Below, piece by piece: positions 36,084 through 45,069 of a DNA stretch of 64,000 bases. The translations under genes were made by a program, and so were the position numbers. The notes under the pieces were generated by a model. It saw only the letters and a program-made list of their open reading frames with translations. It had not been told where the DNA came from and did not search any database. This DNA is from Pseudonocardia sp. HH130629-09. Lineage in GTDB: Bacteria > Actinomycetota > Actinomycetes > Mycobacteriales > Pseudonocardiaceae. Location of the stretch: NCBI RefSeq assembly GCF_001294645.1, contig NZ_CP011869.1, positions 1 to 64,000 on the forward strand, written 5' to 3'. Position 1 is the stretch's first letter, and each line of letters begins with the position of its first letter.

Positions 36084-37675
36084 CAGCTTCGGCCTCCTTG
36101 CTCGCCGCCCGCGCGGCGTTCGCTGTCCTGCTCGCTGTCCGGCGCCGGGTCGAGGTCGACCGGTGCAGGGGGTTCGGCGAACTCGGGGTTCCAGTAGGCG
36201 AAGTCGCTCTTGAGGTCGAGCAGGTCGGTGCGCGCCAGCCGGGCGAGTGCGGCGTAGTCCGGGCCCTCGTCGCCGCGGCGTCGACGCCGACGATCGCGGC
36301 GTTCGGCGCCGGCGGTGACGACGGTGGTGTCCTCGACCGGGCCCGGCTCGGTGATCGGCGCGAGTTGGGCGCGGGCCCGGCGGCTCGCCCGGCGATGGCG
36401 CCGGCCCAGCTCGGCCGCATCGGCCCGGCGCCGTTCGAGCACAGCCTGGCGCTGCTCGTCGGACAGGGCGTCCTGCGGATAGGCGGTGGCCAGCCACGCG
36501 TCGCCGCGGAACAGCTCGATCTGGCGCAGGTCGTGCGGCATGTAGCGGACCTGCAGCACCTCGCCGACCAGCCCGTTGAGCTCCGGGGCCAGGAACCGGA
36601 CCCCGTCGTGGTGGATACCGTCCCGGTTCACCGTGCGCTCCCGATCAGCCAGCAGCATCCACCGCAGCTGCTCGGACGGAACCTCGCGCAGCGGCGTGGC
36701 GTCCTCGCCCCACCGCGCCAGCGGCGTCGTCCCCAGGCTCGAATGGATCCGAGTGGTGTTGTAGTCGCCCACCCACGCTGCGAACCGGTCCACGAACAAC
36801 GTCAGGCTCATCGGGTCGACGTCCGGCCCGAACAGCTCCCCGCCCACGGCGCGGGGGCCGCCGGTGTAGAACGGCAGCCCGGCCAGGAACTCCTGCACCA
36901 GAGTGCGGTTGACCCGCTCCACCTTTCCCTTCAGGTGCGGGGTGTAGGGCGGGGCGGGCACCGGCTCGATGCCCAGCGCCGCGCACGAGCGCCGCACCGC
37001 GGCCGCGGTGAACTCCAGCCCGTGATCGGTGCGCAGCACCGCAGGCAGACCCCCGAACGGGCCCCGCGCCGAGTCGACCACGATCCCCGAGCGCAACGTG
37101 GCCAACACTGTTGCCGAGTCGGGCCGCATCGAGATCGCCCACCCCATGATCAGTCGCGAGAAGCCGTCCACGAACAACGTCGCCCACGGCTTGGCCGGGC
37201 GCTGTGCTCGCGGCGCGAGCACCAGCACCGGCAGCTCGACGTGATCGCCCTCCCACATCGCGTTGCGTGCTGGCGGGTCCCAGCGCAAGTACACCTCATA
37301 CCGGCGGCGCCCCTCCGCGCCTTCCACCAGCCCGGCCCGCTGCCCCGGCGTCAGCTGCTCGGCGAACGCGTACTGCAGCCGACGCAGCGACAGCCCATCC
37401 GCGCGGTCGGCGTGCAGCTCCCGGTGCACCGCCGCAACATTGCCCCGCCACCGCGTGAACGCGTCCACATCCGCGTCGGTCAGCTCGTAGCGATCCGACC
37501 GGGCACCCCGCTCTGGCTCGGTGAACTCCGCGACCCAGCGCCACACCGTTCGCGCACCCACCCCGAACTGCCCAGCGACCCGACGGACCTCATCACCGAT
37601 CGACTCACCCGCCCGACGGCGTTCCCGCAGCCGCGCCACCAGCAGCGCCTTGACCTGCGGGTCCACCCGGCTCAT
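36083..37675 (-). CDS. TniA/Mu-type DDE transposase
   Basis: 530 aa from ATG 37675, overlapping the upstream TGA (ATGA). The N-terminal HTH (VKALLVARLRERRRAGESIGDEVRRVAGQFGVGARTVWRWVAEF) is followed by an rve integrase core: first Asp in WEGDHVELPVLV, second in VLRTDHGLEFTA, Glu in LKGKVERVNRTLVQEF. A Mu-transposase C-terminal beta region (GIHHDGVRFLAPELNGLVGEVLQVRYMP) follows. The charged tail (QLAPITEPGPVEDT ... SDFAYWNPEF) probably contacts the AAA+ partner. It is complete and likely functional. Confidence 0.88.
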   Translation of the reverse strand: MSRVDPQVKALLVARLRERRRAGESIGDEVRRVAGQFGVGARTVWRWVAEFTEPERGARSDRYELTDADVDAFTRWRGNVAAVHRELHADRADGLSLRRLQYAFAEQLTPGQRAGLVEGAEGRRRYEVYLRWDPPARNAMWEGDHVELPVLVLAPRAQRPAKPWATLFVDGFSRLIMGWAISMRPDSATVLATLRSGIVVDSARGPFGGLPAVLRTDHGLEFTAAAVRRSCAALGIEPVPAPPYTPHLKGKVERVNRTLVQEFLAGLPFYTGGPRAVGGELFGPDVDPMSLTLFVDRFAAWVGDYNTTRIHSSLGTTPLARWGEDATPLREVPSEQLRWMLLADRERTVNRDGIHHDGVRFLAPELNGLVGEVLQVRYMPHDLRQIELFRGDAWLATAYPQDALSDEQRQAVLERRRADAAELGRRHRRASRRARAQLAPITEPGPVEDTTVVTAGAERRDRRRRRRGDEGPDYAALARLARTDLLDLKSDFAYWNPEFAEPPAPVDLDPAPDSEQDSERRAGGEQGGRS

Positions 37676-38061
37676 CTCGCCAACTCGCCGACACAGTCCG
37701 GGCACACCGGCCCCGACAGCCGCCACCCGGTGCTACTCATCCAGGCCTGCAGCATCGTCGACGTCCGACCGTCACCGGTGTCCGCGGCCGCCAGGTCCCC
37801 GCCCAACAGGGGTCCGTCCCCGCACCGCACACAAGCCAGGTCAGCGACCGGGCCGGTCGGAGCGCAGGCACGGCAGAACCGCCGCTCGACCAGCCCCATC
37901 GACCCCGTCCCCGTCGACCCCGTCCCCATCGGCTCCGTGGCGTCCAGGAACAGCCAGGTCATCGATACCTCCGCGCGCTCGATCGGGTTTCCCGGCGCCT
38001 GCCCGCACTCCGGACAACGCATCGGTGCGCCCCGCGGATACGCCGGACCCGCCCGAGTCAC
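37672..38061 (-). CDS. Four-CxxC zinc-ribbon protein of the transposition operon
   Basis: 129 aa from GTG 38061, which overlaps the resolvase stop (GTGA). The stop overlaps the transposase ATG. Four Cys pairs are visible: MRCPECGQAP, RRFCRACAP, ACVRCGDGP and VCPDCVGEL, enough for two zinc sites. It is not a standard component of Tn402/Tn5053 modules, and no family was recognised. Tight translational coupling on both sides argues that it is made in fixed ratio with the resolvase and transposase. A DNA-contact or target-selection role is inference. Confidence 0.75.
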   Translation of the reverse strand: MTRAGPAYPRGAPMRCPECGQAPGNPIERAEVSMTWLFLDATEPMGTGSTGTGSMGLVERRFCRACAPTGPVADLACVRCGDGPLLGGDLAAADTGDGRTSTMLQAWMSSTGWRLSGPVCPDCVGELAR

Positions 38062-38666
38062 CGCTGCTCCCGACCGGCCTGCGGCGCAGACGCCCCGCGC
38101 GGTGTGCCCAGGTAGCGGTAGATCGTGGGCCGGCTGACCCCGAACTCGGCGGCGATCTGAGCCACGGTGTAGCGGCGCCGCCCGTCCGCACCCGTCTCCT
38201 CGTACATCAGCCGGGCCAGGTGCGCCTGGCGCGCCCCGAGTTTCGGTTTCTGCCCACCGGTACGCCCCCGAGCACGGGCGGCCTCCAGGCCGTCCTTGGT
38301 CCGCTCGGAGAGCAGACTGGCCTCGAACTCGGCGATCGCGCCGAGGACCTGGAAGAACATCCGCCCGACCGCGGTAGCGGTGTCCACACCCTGATCGAGC
38401 ACCACAAGATCGACGTTGCGCTGCTGCAGGGTGCGGGCCAGCTCGATCAGGTGCTCCAGCGAGCGCCCCAGCCGATCCAGCTTGGTGACCACCAGCTGGT
38501 CCCCTCCCCGTAGGACGAGCAACGCCTGGTCGAGCTCCGGGCGGCGGGCGAGCTTGCCAGAGGCCCGGTCGACAAACACCTGCTCACAACCGGCCGCACG
38601 CAGCGCATCGTGCTGAGCCTCAGGATGCTGATCGCGGGTCGAGACCCGGGCGTAGCCGATGCGCAC
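38058..38666 (-). CDS. Serine resolvase/invertase (TniR-like)
   Basis: 202 aa from GTG 38666. Resolvase N-terminal domain with the catalytic Ser in GYARVSTRDQHPE, the Arg-rich active-site segment VVTKLDRLGRSLEHLIEL, and FFQVLGAIAEFEASLLSERTKDGLEAARARG at the dimer helix. A C-terminal HTH follows (YTVAQIAAEFGVSRPTIYRYLG). It would resolve cointegrates at a res site, probably the GTGTC/GACAC repeats just upstream. It heads a four-gene chain of overlapping starts and stops. Confidence 0.9.
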   Translation of the reverse strand: MRIGYARVSTRDQHPEAQHDALRAAGCEQVFVDRASGKLARRPELDQALLVLRGGDQLVVTKLDRLGRSLEHLIELARTLQQRNVDLVVLDQGVDTATAVGRMFFQVLGAIAEFEASLLSERTKDGLEAARARGRTGGQKPKLGARQAHLARLMYEETGADGRRRYTVAQIAAEFGVSRPTIYRYLGTPRGASAPQAGREQR

Positions 38667-38696
38667 ACCCGAAACGTATCGCGAACCCCCGACAGC

Positions 38697-38790
38697 GTGT
38701 CGTAGGCGCAGACACGGGTTCCGTTACATCGATGACCTGCAGCAACCGATCGTCCCGACATGTGTCTCGTGAACGATCGAAAGCCGACAC
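38697..38790. promoter_or_regulatory. Candidate res site upstream of the resolvase
   Basis: Two imperfect dyads built on GTGTC/GACAC: GTGTC at 38697 with GACAC at 38711-38715 (19 bp overall), and GTGTC at 38762 with GACAC at 38786-38790 (29 bp overall). They lie 30-125 bases upstream of the resolvase start. Spacing of paired resolvase sites in this way is typical of res regions, but the arms are short. Confidence 0.4.
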
Positions 38791-38951
38791 TCCCGACGGC
38801 GGCCCGATTGCGGTGCACCGCACGCACGCGACGGCAGCGACCGGACCATTGGAAGCACCGTCGGTCATGTCCACCGAAAATGGAGTGAGACCGAGCGGCT
38901 TGCCCCGCTACACATAACTGACCGATATGTCTGTTAGGAGGGAGCCCAGGG

Positions 38952-39749
38952 GTGACCGAACTGGCCGACCGCTTCATCCGCGACGGATTCGTGCAGCTGC
39001 CCGGCGCGCTGCCTGAAGCTCTCGCCCGTACCTGCGAGAGCCTCCTGTGGGAAGAGACCGGGTACGACCCTGCCGACCCCGACACGTGGGTTTCACCCAC
39101 GCACTGGGTGCTCTACCGCGCTGACGAGCCGTTCGTAGACGCCGTCAACTCGCCGACGTTGGTCGCCGCCTACGACGAGCTCGTTGGCCCAGGCCGATGG
39201 CTTCGCCGTGATCATGTCGGGGCGTTCCCCTTGCGGTTTCCCAGCGATGAGGAACCTGCCGAGTCCGGGTGGCACATCGACGCGGCGTTCCCCGACCGGG
39301 AGCTCACCGACGACGACCTGGAGTCGGTCGAGACCATGCGTGAGGTCGGCTTCAGGGTCAACGTCAACTCCCGCGGCCGCGCCCTGCTTCTGTTGATGTT
39401 GTTCAGTGACGTCGGCACGGACGACAGCCCCACCCGTATCCGGGTCGGCTCCCACCTCGACGTTCCGCAGCTACTGGATCCCTACGGCTCTGATGGTGTC
39501 GACAGCCACGCGTTGGGCCCGATGATCGAGCAAGCTTCGGCAGGTAGACCGGTTGCCCACGCGACCGGTCGGTGCGGCGACGTATACGTCTGCCACCCCT
39601 TCCTCGTCCACGCTGCTCAGACCCACCGTGGGACGCAGCACCGGTTCATGGCGCAGAACGCGATCGAACCCGCCGATGCACTCGATCCTCGGGCGAGGAG
39701 ACCACTCTCGCCAGTGGAGCAGGCGATCCGCGCTGGCCTCAATGACTAA
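38952..39749 (+). CDS. Phytanoyl-CoA dioxygenase (PhyH) family protein
   Basis: 265 aa from GTG 38952 with AGGAGGGAG upstream. Fe(II)/2-oxoglutarate oxygenase: the metal ligands are the HxD of SGWHIDAAF and the distal His of YVCHPFLVHAAQ. The 2-oxoglutarate Arg is probably in the QHRFMAQNAI segment. The substrate cannot be told from the sequence; relatives hydroxylate small metabolites or natural-product intermediates. It starts a + strand series of six metabolic-looking genes after the transposition module, with its own promoter region in 38800-38940. Confidence 0.82.
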   Translation: MTELADRFIRDGFVQLPGALPEALARTCESLLWEETGYDPADPDTWVSPTHWVLYRADEPFVDAVNSPTLVAAYDELVGPGRWLRRDHVGAFPLRFPSDEEPAESGWHIDAAFPDRELTDDDLESVETMREVGFRVNVNSRGRALLLLMLFSDVGTDDSPTRIRVGSHLDVPQLLDPYGSDGVDSHALGPMIEQASAGRPVAHATGRCGDVYVCHPFLVHAAQTHRGTQHRFMAQNAIEPADALDPRARRPLSPVEQAIRAGLND

Positions 39750-39828
39750 CGGGAGGACCCGACCCTCGACGAAACCGACAGGACTATGCGTTCCCTGCCT
39801 TCCCGCGTTCATCGGAGACGTCGCCGCC

Positions 39829-40677
39829 ATGCCTGAACCCGTTCCCCCTGACACGGATGCTGCGCACGGTCGAGATCCGTACCCGTTGTCAGGCCGCACC
39901 GTGCTCGTCACAGGCGCCAGCCGACGGGGCGGGATCGGCCATGCGATCGCGGGCCTGGCGGTCTCCTACGGCGCGAGCACTGTCCTGCATCACTTCCAGC
40001 CTCATGACAAAGCCCAGGAGTGGGGCGCCGACGACCTCGATGCCGTCGTCGCATCGGTTCGAAGACACTCCCGCGCCGACGCGATCGTCGCGGAGATAGG
40101 TGTCGACCTCGCCGACCCCCACGGACCCGCACGCCTCATGGACGCCACCGTCGACCTGGTCGGACACGTCGATGTGTTGATCTGCAACCATGCGCTGACC
40201 GGGCAGGACGCAGCACTGGACGAGGTCACCGCTGAGCAGTTGGACGCCCACTGGGCCGTCGATGCACGCTCGTCGATCCTGCTCGCCCAAGCTTTCGCCC
40301 GCCAGCACGACGGCCGGGCTGGGGGCTCGATCGTTTTCCTGACCTCCGGTCAGGGACTGGGGCCGCTACCGGGCGAGATCGCCTACGCAGCAGCGAAAGC
40401 AGCGATCGCCGGGCTCACCACGACGATCGCCGACGAACTCGGCGACCTCGGGATCCGCGTGAACACCGTGAACCCCGGCCCGGTCGACACCGGCTACCTG
40501 ACCCAGGACATGTGGAGCCTCGTCGCACCGATGTTCCCCTTCGGCCGCTACGGACGACCCGAGGACCCGGCCCGGTTGATCGTCTGGCTCGCCACCGACG
40601 AAGCCGCCTGGATCACCGGACAGACCATCAACACCGAAGGCGGATTCGGACGGTGGCGTCCCCGCGGTCGCTCCTGA
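39829..40677 (+). CDS. Short-chain dehydrogenase/reductase (SDR)
   Basis: 282 aa from ATG 39829. NAD(P)-binding TGASRRGGIGHAIA, catalytic Ser in IVFLTSGQG, and Tyr/Lys in EIAYAAAKAAIAGL, followed by NTVNPGPVDTGYL. The NNAG motif is CNHALTG, a variant. The C-terminus AAWITGQTINTEGGFGRW is typical of 3-oxoacyl-ACP-reductase-like SDRs. The substrate is unknown. It lies 80 bases after the PhyH gene and may share its transcript. Confidence 0.88.
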   Translation: MPEPVPPDTDAAHGRDPYPLSGRTVLVTGASRRGGIGHAIAGLAVSYGASTVLHHFQPHDKAQEWGADDLDAVVASVRRHSRADAIVAEIGVDLADPHGPARLMDATVDLVGHVDVLICNHALTGQDAALDEVTAEQLDAHWAVDARSSILLAQAFARQHDGRAGGSIVFLTSGQGLGPLPGEIAYAAAKAAIAGLTTTIADELGDLGIRVNTVNPGPVDTGYLTQDMWSLVAPMFPFGRYGRPEDPARLIVWLATDEAAWITGQTINTEGGFGRWRPRGRS

Positions 40678-40735
40678 ACTCACCGGCGCTCCGCACACAC
40701 ACTGGGGAGAAAGATCAGCGCGTAGCCTGGCTGGC

Positions 40736-41291
40736 GTGGACGGACTGTCGCTGCTCGACGCGGCGGTGGAACTCTTCGACAACCGTCTGTCGACGATCAC
40801 CGCTTCGCAGTGGACGCGTCCGACTCCGTGCGAGGCGTGGACCGTGCTCGACCTTGTCGAACATGTCGTGGCCGGTCATCGGATGGCCGTCGAGCTGCTT
40901 GAGAAGGGTCCCCCTGCATCCCGAGGCGAAGGCACCACGGCTTCCCTCCGGGAGGTCCGGCGCAGCGCACAGCGTCAGCGACGCGCGTTCGCCGCTGCTC
41001 ACCCCGCCAGCGACGTCGACCACCCCGCCGGGCGGATCACGGTCAGCGAGTTCCTCGTATACCGGGCCGCTGACATCACCGTCCACTCCTGGGACCTCGC
41101 CCGCGCCATCGAGCTCGACGACCAGCTGCCTGAGGAGCTCGTCGAGCACGTGCTGGAGCCCTACGCCGCGTGGGTCAGCACGCTGACGGTCGAGCAGATG
41201 TTCGGCCCAGGCCCGAGCCGGATCCCCCTGGAACGAAGCAGAATCGGCTCTTGGACCAGCTCGGTCGCCGCCCCGAACCACCCCGATAGTC
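40736..41291 (+). CDS. DinB-fold mycothiol-dependent maleylpyruvate isomerase-like protein (TIGR03086 type), 3' frameshift
   Basis: Starts with GTG 40736, preceded at 7 bases by TAGCCT, so possibly leaderless. MDEL-type opening LLDAAVELFDNRLSTITASQWTRPTPCEAWTVLDLVEHVVAGH carries the metal-binding His pattern; AADITVHSWDLARAI holds another His. As read, the frame runs on to 41530 through an overlapping gene. In another frame the sequence gives KQNRLLDQLGRRP, the normal family ending, with a stop at 41291. One extra C near 41212-41214 joins them. About 185 aa when corrected. Confidence 0.72.
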
Positions 41292-41348
41292 GAAGGCTTC
41301 ACCGCCTGCCTATCGGGGACGACCTCGGAAATCCGGTTCCTCCCCGCG

Positions 41349-42515
41349 ATGGGACGCTCCTACGGTGCGAAGGTGCTGCCGATCATCTGGCTTTTCGGGA
41401 CATCCGGGGTGGGGAAGTCCACCGTCGGCTACCGGATGCTGACCCACCTGGCCGCCGCAGGAGTGACGGCAGCGTTTGTCGACGCCGACCAGCTCCGGCT
41501 GGCCAGCGGAACCCGGGCCACCGAAGCTGACTTGATCGCTGCCGCGCTTCCCTCGTTGATCCACAACTATCAGGCCCATGACGCACAGGCACTCATCGTC
41601 GCCGGACTCCTCGACGACACCGGCCACCTGACGCGTCTGCTCCCTGACGTCGAGCGCCAACACGTCCTGACCGTCCATCTGGAGGCAGACAGCGACACCA
41701 TCCGCGACCGGGTGCACCGCCGCGGCTGGCTCACCGAGCTCGCCGATGACGCGGTGGACTACGCCCACCGGATCGCCCCCGACCTCGCCGACCTGCGCCT
41801 CAACACGACCGCACAGACCTCCACCGAGCTCGCTGAGCAGGTCACCGACGCCGCATTGACCCACATCCGGCAGAACAGTCCGGGACACCTCGCCACACCT
41901 GCACGACCTCCATCCACAACCGCGACACCGCCACGACGCCTGATGGTGATCACCGGGCCAGGAGGCGTCGGCGTGTCCACCGCCGGGTTCCAGACGTTCT
42001 CGCTCTTGGCTAGGGCGGGCGAGCCGGTCGGCTATCTCGACGCTCACCAGCTCGGGTTTCTCGGAACAGACGTGCGCGGCGATCACCTCGGGCCACTGCG
42101 CGCCGCCAACGCTCGCGCGGTCACTGAGTGCTTGGCCCACGCCGGCGCACAAACCGTCGTCATCAGCGGTGATCCTCGCACCATCGGGCTGCTGATCGAC
42201 ACCCAGCACGACGAGCTCGACAGCAGTGACTCACCCGCGCTGTTCTGGCTGGACGCCTCCGCGGCCGCCCTCGCCGAACGGCTCACCGCTCGGGCTCAAG
42301 GCGAAGGCCCGGTCATCCAGGGCAACCACCGCATCGGCCTCACCGGCGATGCGCTGGCCGACGCGATCGCCAGGGCCGTCCACGCGAGCCACCACGACCC
42401 GCGTCCTCGCGGGACGCGAACGATCGACACAAGCGACCTCGACCCACGACAAGTCGCCGAAGCGATGATCGCCTCGCTGCCCCGAGACAACAGATGCCTG
42501 CCGCCTGACAGCTAA
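41349..42515 (+). CDS. Tandem P-loop NTPase/kinase-like protein
   Basis: 388 aa from ATG 41349. Two P-loop domains are fused. The first has WLFGTSGVGKSTVGYRML with VDADQLRLA and is kinase-like (adenylylsulfate or nucleotide kinase style). The second has VITGPGGVGVSTAGFQTF with YLDAHQLGFL, where the essential Lys is replaced by Val. The duplicated architecture and the degenerate second site suggest one catalytic and one regulatory or binding domain. No family is named with confidence. It lies after the DinB-fold gene in the same orientation. Confidence 0.75.
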   Translation: MGRSYGAKVLPIIWLFGTSGVGKSTVGYRMLTHLAAAGVTAAFVDADQLRLASGTRATEADLIAAALPSLIHNYQAHDAQALIVAGLLDDTGHLTRLLPDVERQHVLTVHLEADSDTIRDRVHRRGWLTELADDAVDYAHRIAPDLADLRLNTTAQTSTELAEQVTDAALTHIRQNSPGHLATPARPPSTTATPPRRLMVITGPGGVGVSTAGFQTFSLLARAGEPVGYLDAHQLGFLGTDVRGDHLGPLRAANARAVTECLAHAGAQTVVISGDPRTIGLLIDTQHDELDSSDSPALFWLDASAAALAERLTARAQGEGPVIQGNHRIGLTGDALADAIARAVHASHHDPRPRGTRTIDTSDLDPRQVAEAMIASLPRDNRCLPPDS

Positions 42516-42639
42516 CAGCACACGCCGCACCCTCAGCCCCTGACGCCGATCTTCAGTGCTCTTGGCCCACCGACGACGCAACCGAGGCTAGATCACGACC
42601 ACCGGGGCCACTTCAGAACATCAACAGGATGGGGATGTC

Positions 42640-44103
42640 GTGACCAATATCGAGCTGACCTACCGGAGCGCGGGCGCGCTCGTCGAGGATCTGACCACCG
42701 GTCGAGTCTCGGCGGTCGAACTCACCGAGGCGGCCATCGCCCGGATCGAGCACCACGACCGGACGATCAACGCGGTGTGCGTGCCGGACTTCGACCGGGC
42801 GCGCAACGCAGCCCGCAACGCCGACGCCGCGCTCGCCCGAGGGGAGAGACGACCGCTGCTCGGGGTCCCCGTCACGGTAAAGGAGTCGTTCAACGTGGCC
42901 GGGTTGCCCACCACGTGGGGCATCCCGGCGTCCGCGGACTTCGTCCCGGACTCCGACGCCGTTGCGGTGGAGAGGGTCAAGGCGGCGGGGGCGATCGTGC
43001 TGGGCAAGACGAACGTGCCGATCCATCTCGGCGATCTGCAGAGCTACAACGACCTGTACGGGACCACCGCCAATCCGTGGGACCCGCGGCGTACTCCGGG
43101 TGGGTCGTCGGGCGGGTCGGCCGCCGGGCTGGCCGCCGGCTACGCGCCACTGTCCCTTGGCTCCGACGTCGGGGGTTCGCTGCGCAACCCAGCGCACTGC
43201 TGCGGCGTCTACGCGCACAAGCCCACCCTCGGCCTGCTGCCGCTGCGTGGGCACACAGCGCCAGGGCTGCCGGTCCTGCCCGCCGAGCATGATCTCGCGG
43301 TGATCGGACCGATGGCCCGCACCGCGGCGGACCTCAGCCTGCTGCTCGACGTCCTCGCGGGGCCCGACCAGCTCGCTCACGGCGTGGCCTACCGGCTCGC
43401 GCTCCCGCCGGCCCGCCACACCGACCTGCGCAGCTACCGGGTTCTAGTGCTCGACGAGCATCCACTGGTACCCAGCTCAACGAGTGTGCGGGCCGCGATC
43501 AACGGGTTCGCCGACAAGCTGGCCGGTGCCGGAACCACGGTGGTGCGAGACAGCCCGCTGCTACCCGACCAGGTCACGGCCGCCCGGGTGTATATGCGCC
43601 TGCTGGAATCCGTACTCGCCGCTGGATTCCCGCCGAAGAGCTACCAGCGCGCCCGCGATGCGGCCGCACGACTCACCGACGACGACCACAGCCTCGCCGC
43701 CGAACGTGCCCGCGGCGCCGTACTCAGCCACCGCGACTGGGTCACTGCCGACACCGAGCGCGAGCTGCTCCGGCAGCGCTGGCGCGAGCTGTTCGACGAG
43801 GTCGACGTGGTGCTCACGCCGATCATGCCGACCACGGCGTTCCCGCACGACCACAGCGACCTGGTCACCCGACGGATCAACGTCGACGGCACCGAGTACC
43901 CCTACTTCGACCAACTCGCGCTGGCAGGCACAGCCACGCTGCCGGGCCTGCCAGCGACGGCGCTGCCCATCACCCAGTCCAAGGAAGGCCTGCCAATCGG
44001 CCTGCAAGCCATCGGACCGATGTTCGCCGACCGCACCACGATCGGATTCGCCGAGCTCGTCGAGCGCGAATTCGGCGGGTTCATCCCGCCACCCCTGGAT
44101 TGA
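42640..44103 (+). CDS. Amidase signature family hydrolase
   Basis: 487 aa from GTG 42640. The Ser-cisSer-Lys triad is visible: Lys in GVPVTVKESFNVAG, the cis-Ser in TPGGSSGGSAAGLAAG, and the nucleophile Ser in LGSDVGGSLRNPAH. The length is normal for the amidase family. It probably cleaves a small amide; the substrate is not predictable. It starts 125 bases after the P-loop gene and is followed by the uridine-kinase-like gene. Confidence 0.9.
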   Translation: MTNIELTYRSAGALVEDLTTGRVSAVELTEAAIARIEHHDRTINAVCVPDFDRARNAARNADAALARGERRPLLGVPVTVKESFNVAGLPTTWGIPASADFVPDSDAVAVERVKAAGAIVLGKTNVPIHLGDLQSYNDLYGTTANPWDPRRTPGGSSGGSAAGLAAGYAPLSLGSDVGGSLRNPAHCCGVYAHKPTLGLLPLRGHTAPGLPVLPAEHDLAVIGPMARTAADLSLLLDVLAGPDQLAHGVAYRLALPPARHTDLRSYRVLVLDEHPLVPSSTSVRAAINGFADKLAGAGTTVVRDSPLLPDQVTAARVYMRLLESVLAAGFPPKSYQRARDAAARLTDDDHSLAAERARGAVLSHRDWVTADTERELLRQRWRELFDEVDVVLTPIMPTTAFPHDHSDLVTRRINVDGTEYPYFDQLALAGTATLPGLPATALPITQSKEGLPIGLQAIGPMFADRTTIGFAELVEREFGGFIPPPLD

Positions 44104-44207
44104 GCGTCCACTCCGGAGGCCACCTCCTCGCGGCCGGTGGCAGTGGCCGACCACGTGATCCCTTCACAGTCGCTGCCACCGCAGGTGGGGCGGCAAGATA
44201 CGGTTTT

Positions 44208-44798
44208 ATGACGGCGGCGAGAGAGATCTTGGAGCAGCTACGGAGACTTGACCGGGATCAGGAGGACAGCCCGATCCTGATCGCCCTCGACGGTGGAAGT
44301 GGCGCCGGGAAGACCGCGGTCGCCGACGAGCTACGCCGCTTCCTACCCGACACAGTCATCGTCCATTGCGACGACTTCTTCGCCGCCAACGTCGCCATGG
44401 CCAGCTGGGAACAGATGTCGGCCCCCGAACGAGCCGCCCGCTGCATCGACTGGCGACGCCTGCGATCCGAGGCTCTGTACCCACTGAGCCGACGTCGCCG
44501 CGCGTCCTGGCGCCCCTTTGACTTCTCGCGCCCCTCCGGCCTTGCAACCGAGACGGTGACCGTCGAACCCGCATCCGTCGTCCTCGTCGATGGGATCTAC
44601 TCCGGCCGACCGGAACTCGCCGACCTCATGACGTTCACCGTGCTCGTCGACGCCCCCGTGGAGCTGCGACGTGCCCGCCACGACGCCCGAGAAGGCGGCG
44701 ACGAGTCGTTATGGCACCAGATGTGGGACCCGGCCGAGGAGCACTACCTGACAAGCGTCCGCCCGCCGACGACGTTCGATCTGGTCGTACGCCACTGA
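44208..44798 (+). CDS. Uridine kinase-like P-loop kinase
   Basis: 196 aa from ATG 44208; the in-frame extension to 44100 overlaps the amidase stop and is not needed. P-loop IALDGGSGAGKTAVADEL and the acidic VIVHCDDFFAANVAM, then VVLVDGIYSGRPELADLM and DAPVELRRARHDAREGG follow the uridine kinase/phosphoribulokinase-like order. It would phosphorylate a nucleoside or related small molecule with ATP. TACGGT four bases before the ATG may be part of a leaderless promoter. Confidence 0.82.
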   Translation: MTAAREILEQLRRLDRDQEDSPILIALDGGSGAGKTAVADELRRFLPDTVIVHCDDFFAANVAMASWEQMSAPERAARCIDWRRLRSEALYPLSRRRRASWRPFDFSRPSGLATETVTVEPASVVLVDGIYSGRPELADLMTFTVLVDAPVELRRARHDAREGGDESLWHQMWDPAEEHYLTSVRPPTTFDLVVRH

Positions 44799-45069
44799 GG
44801 CCCAGCGATCGCCCGCGGCGTCCACTGTCGTTCGACCGTCGTTCCACAGGATGGGCGCCGGCACGGTGACAGCGGAGCCGTGAGGGCGACGCAGACCCTT
44901 GCGGCTCGCGCGCGGCCGCTGGCCCGTCGTGGCAAGCGCTGCCGCTCCGCGAAATGCCGCGTCCGGATCGGTGATCTCGGAGCCGGACGGGACAGCTCAC
45001 TGCTCTCGTCTATTCAGCACACGGGATATAGCCTTCGATCTGGTCTAGAGAACGAGAAGGGAGATCGCC

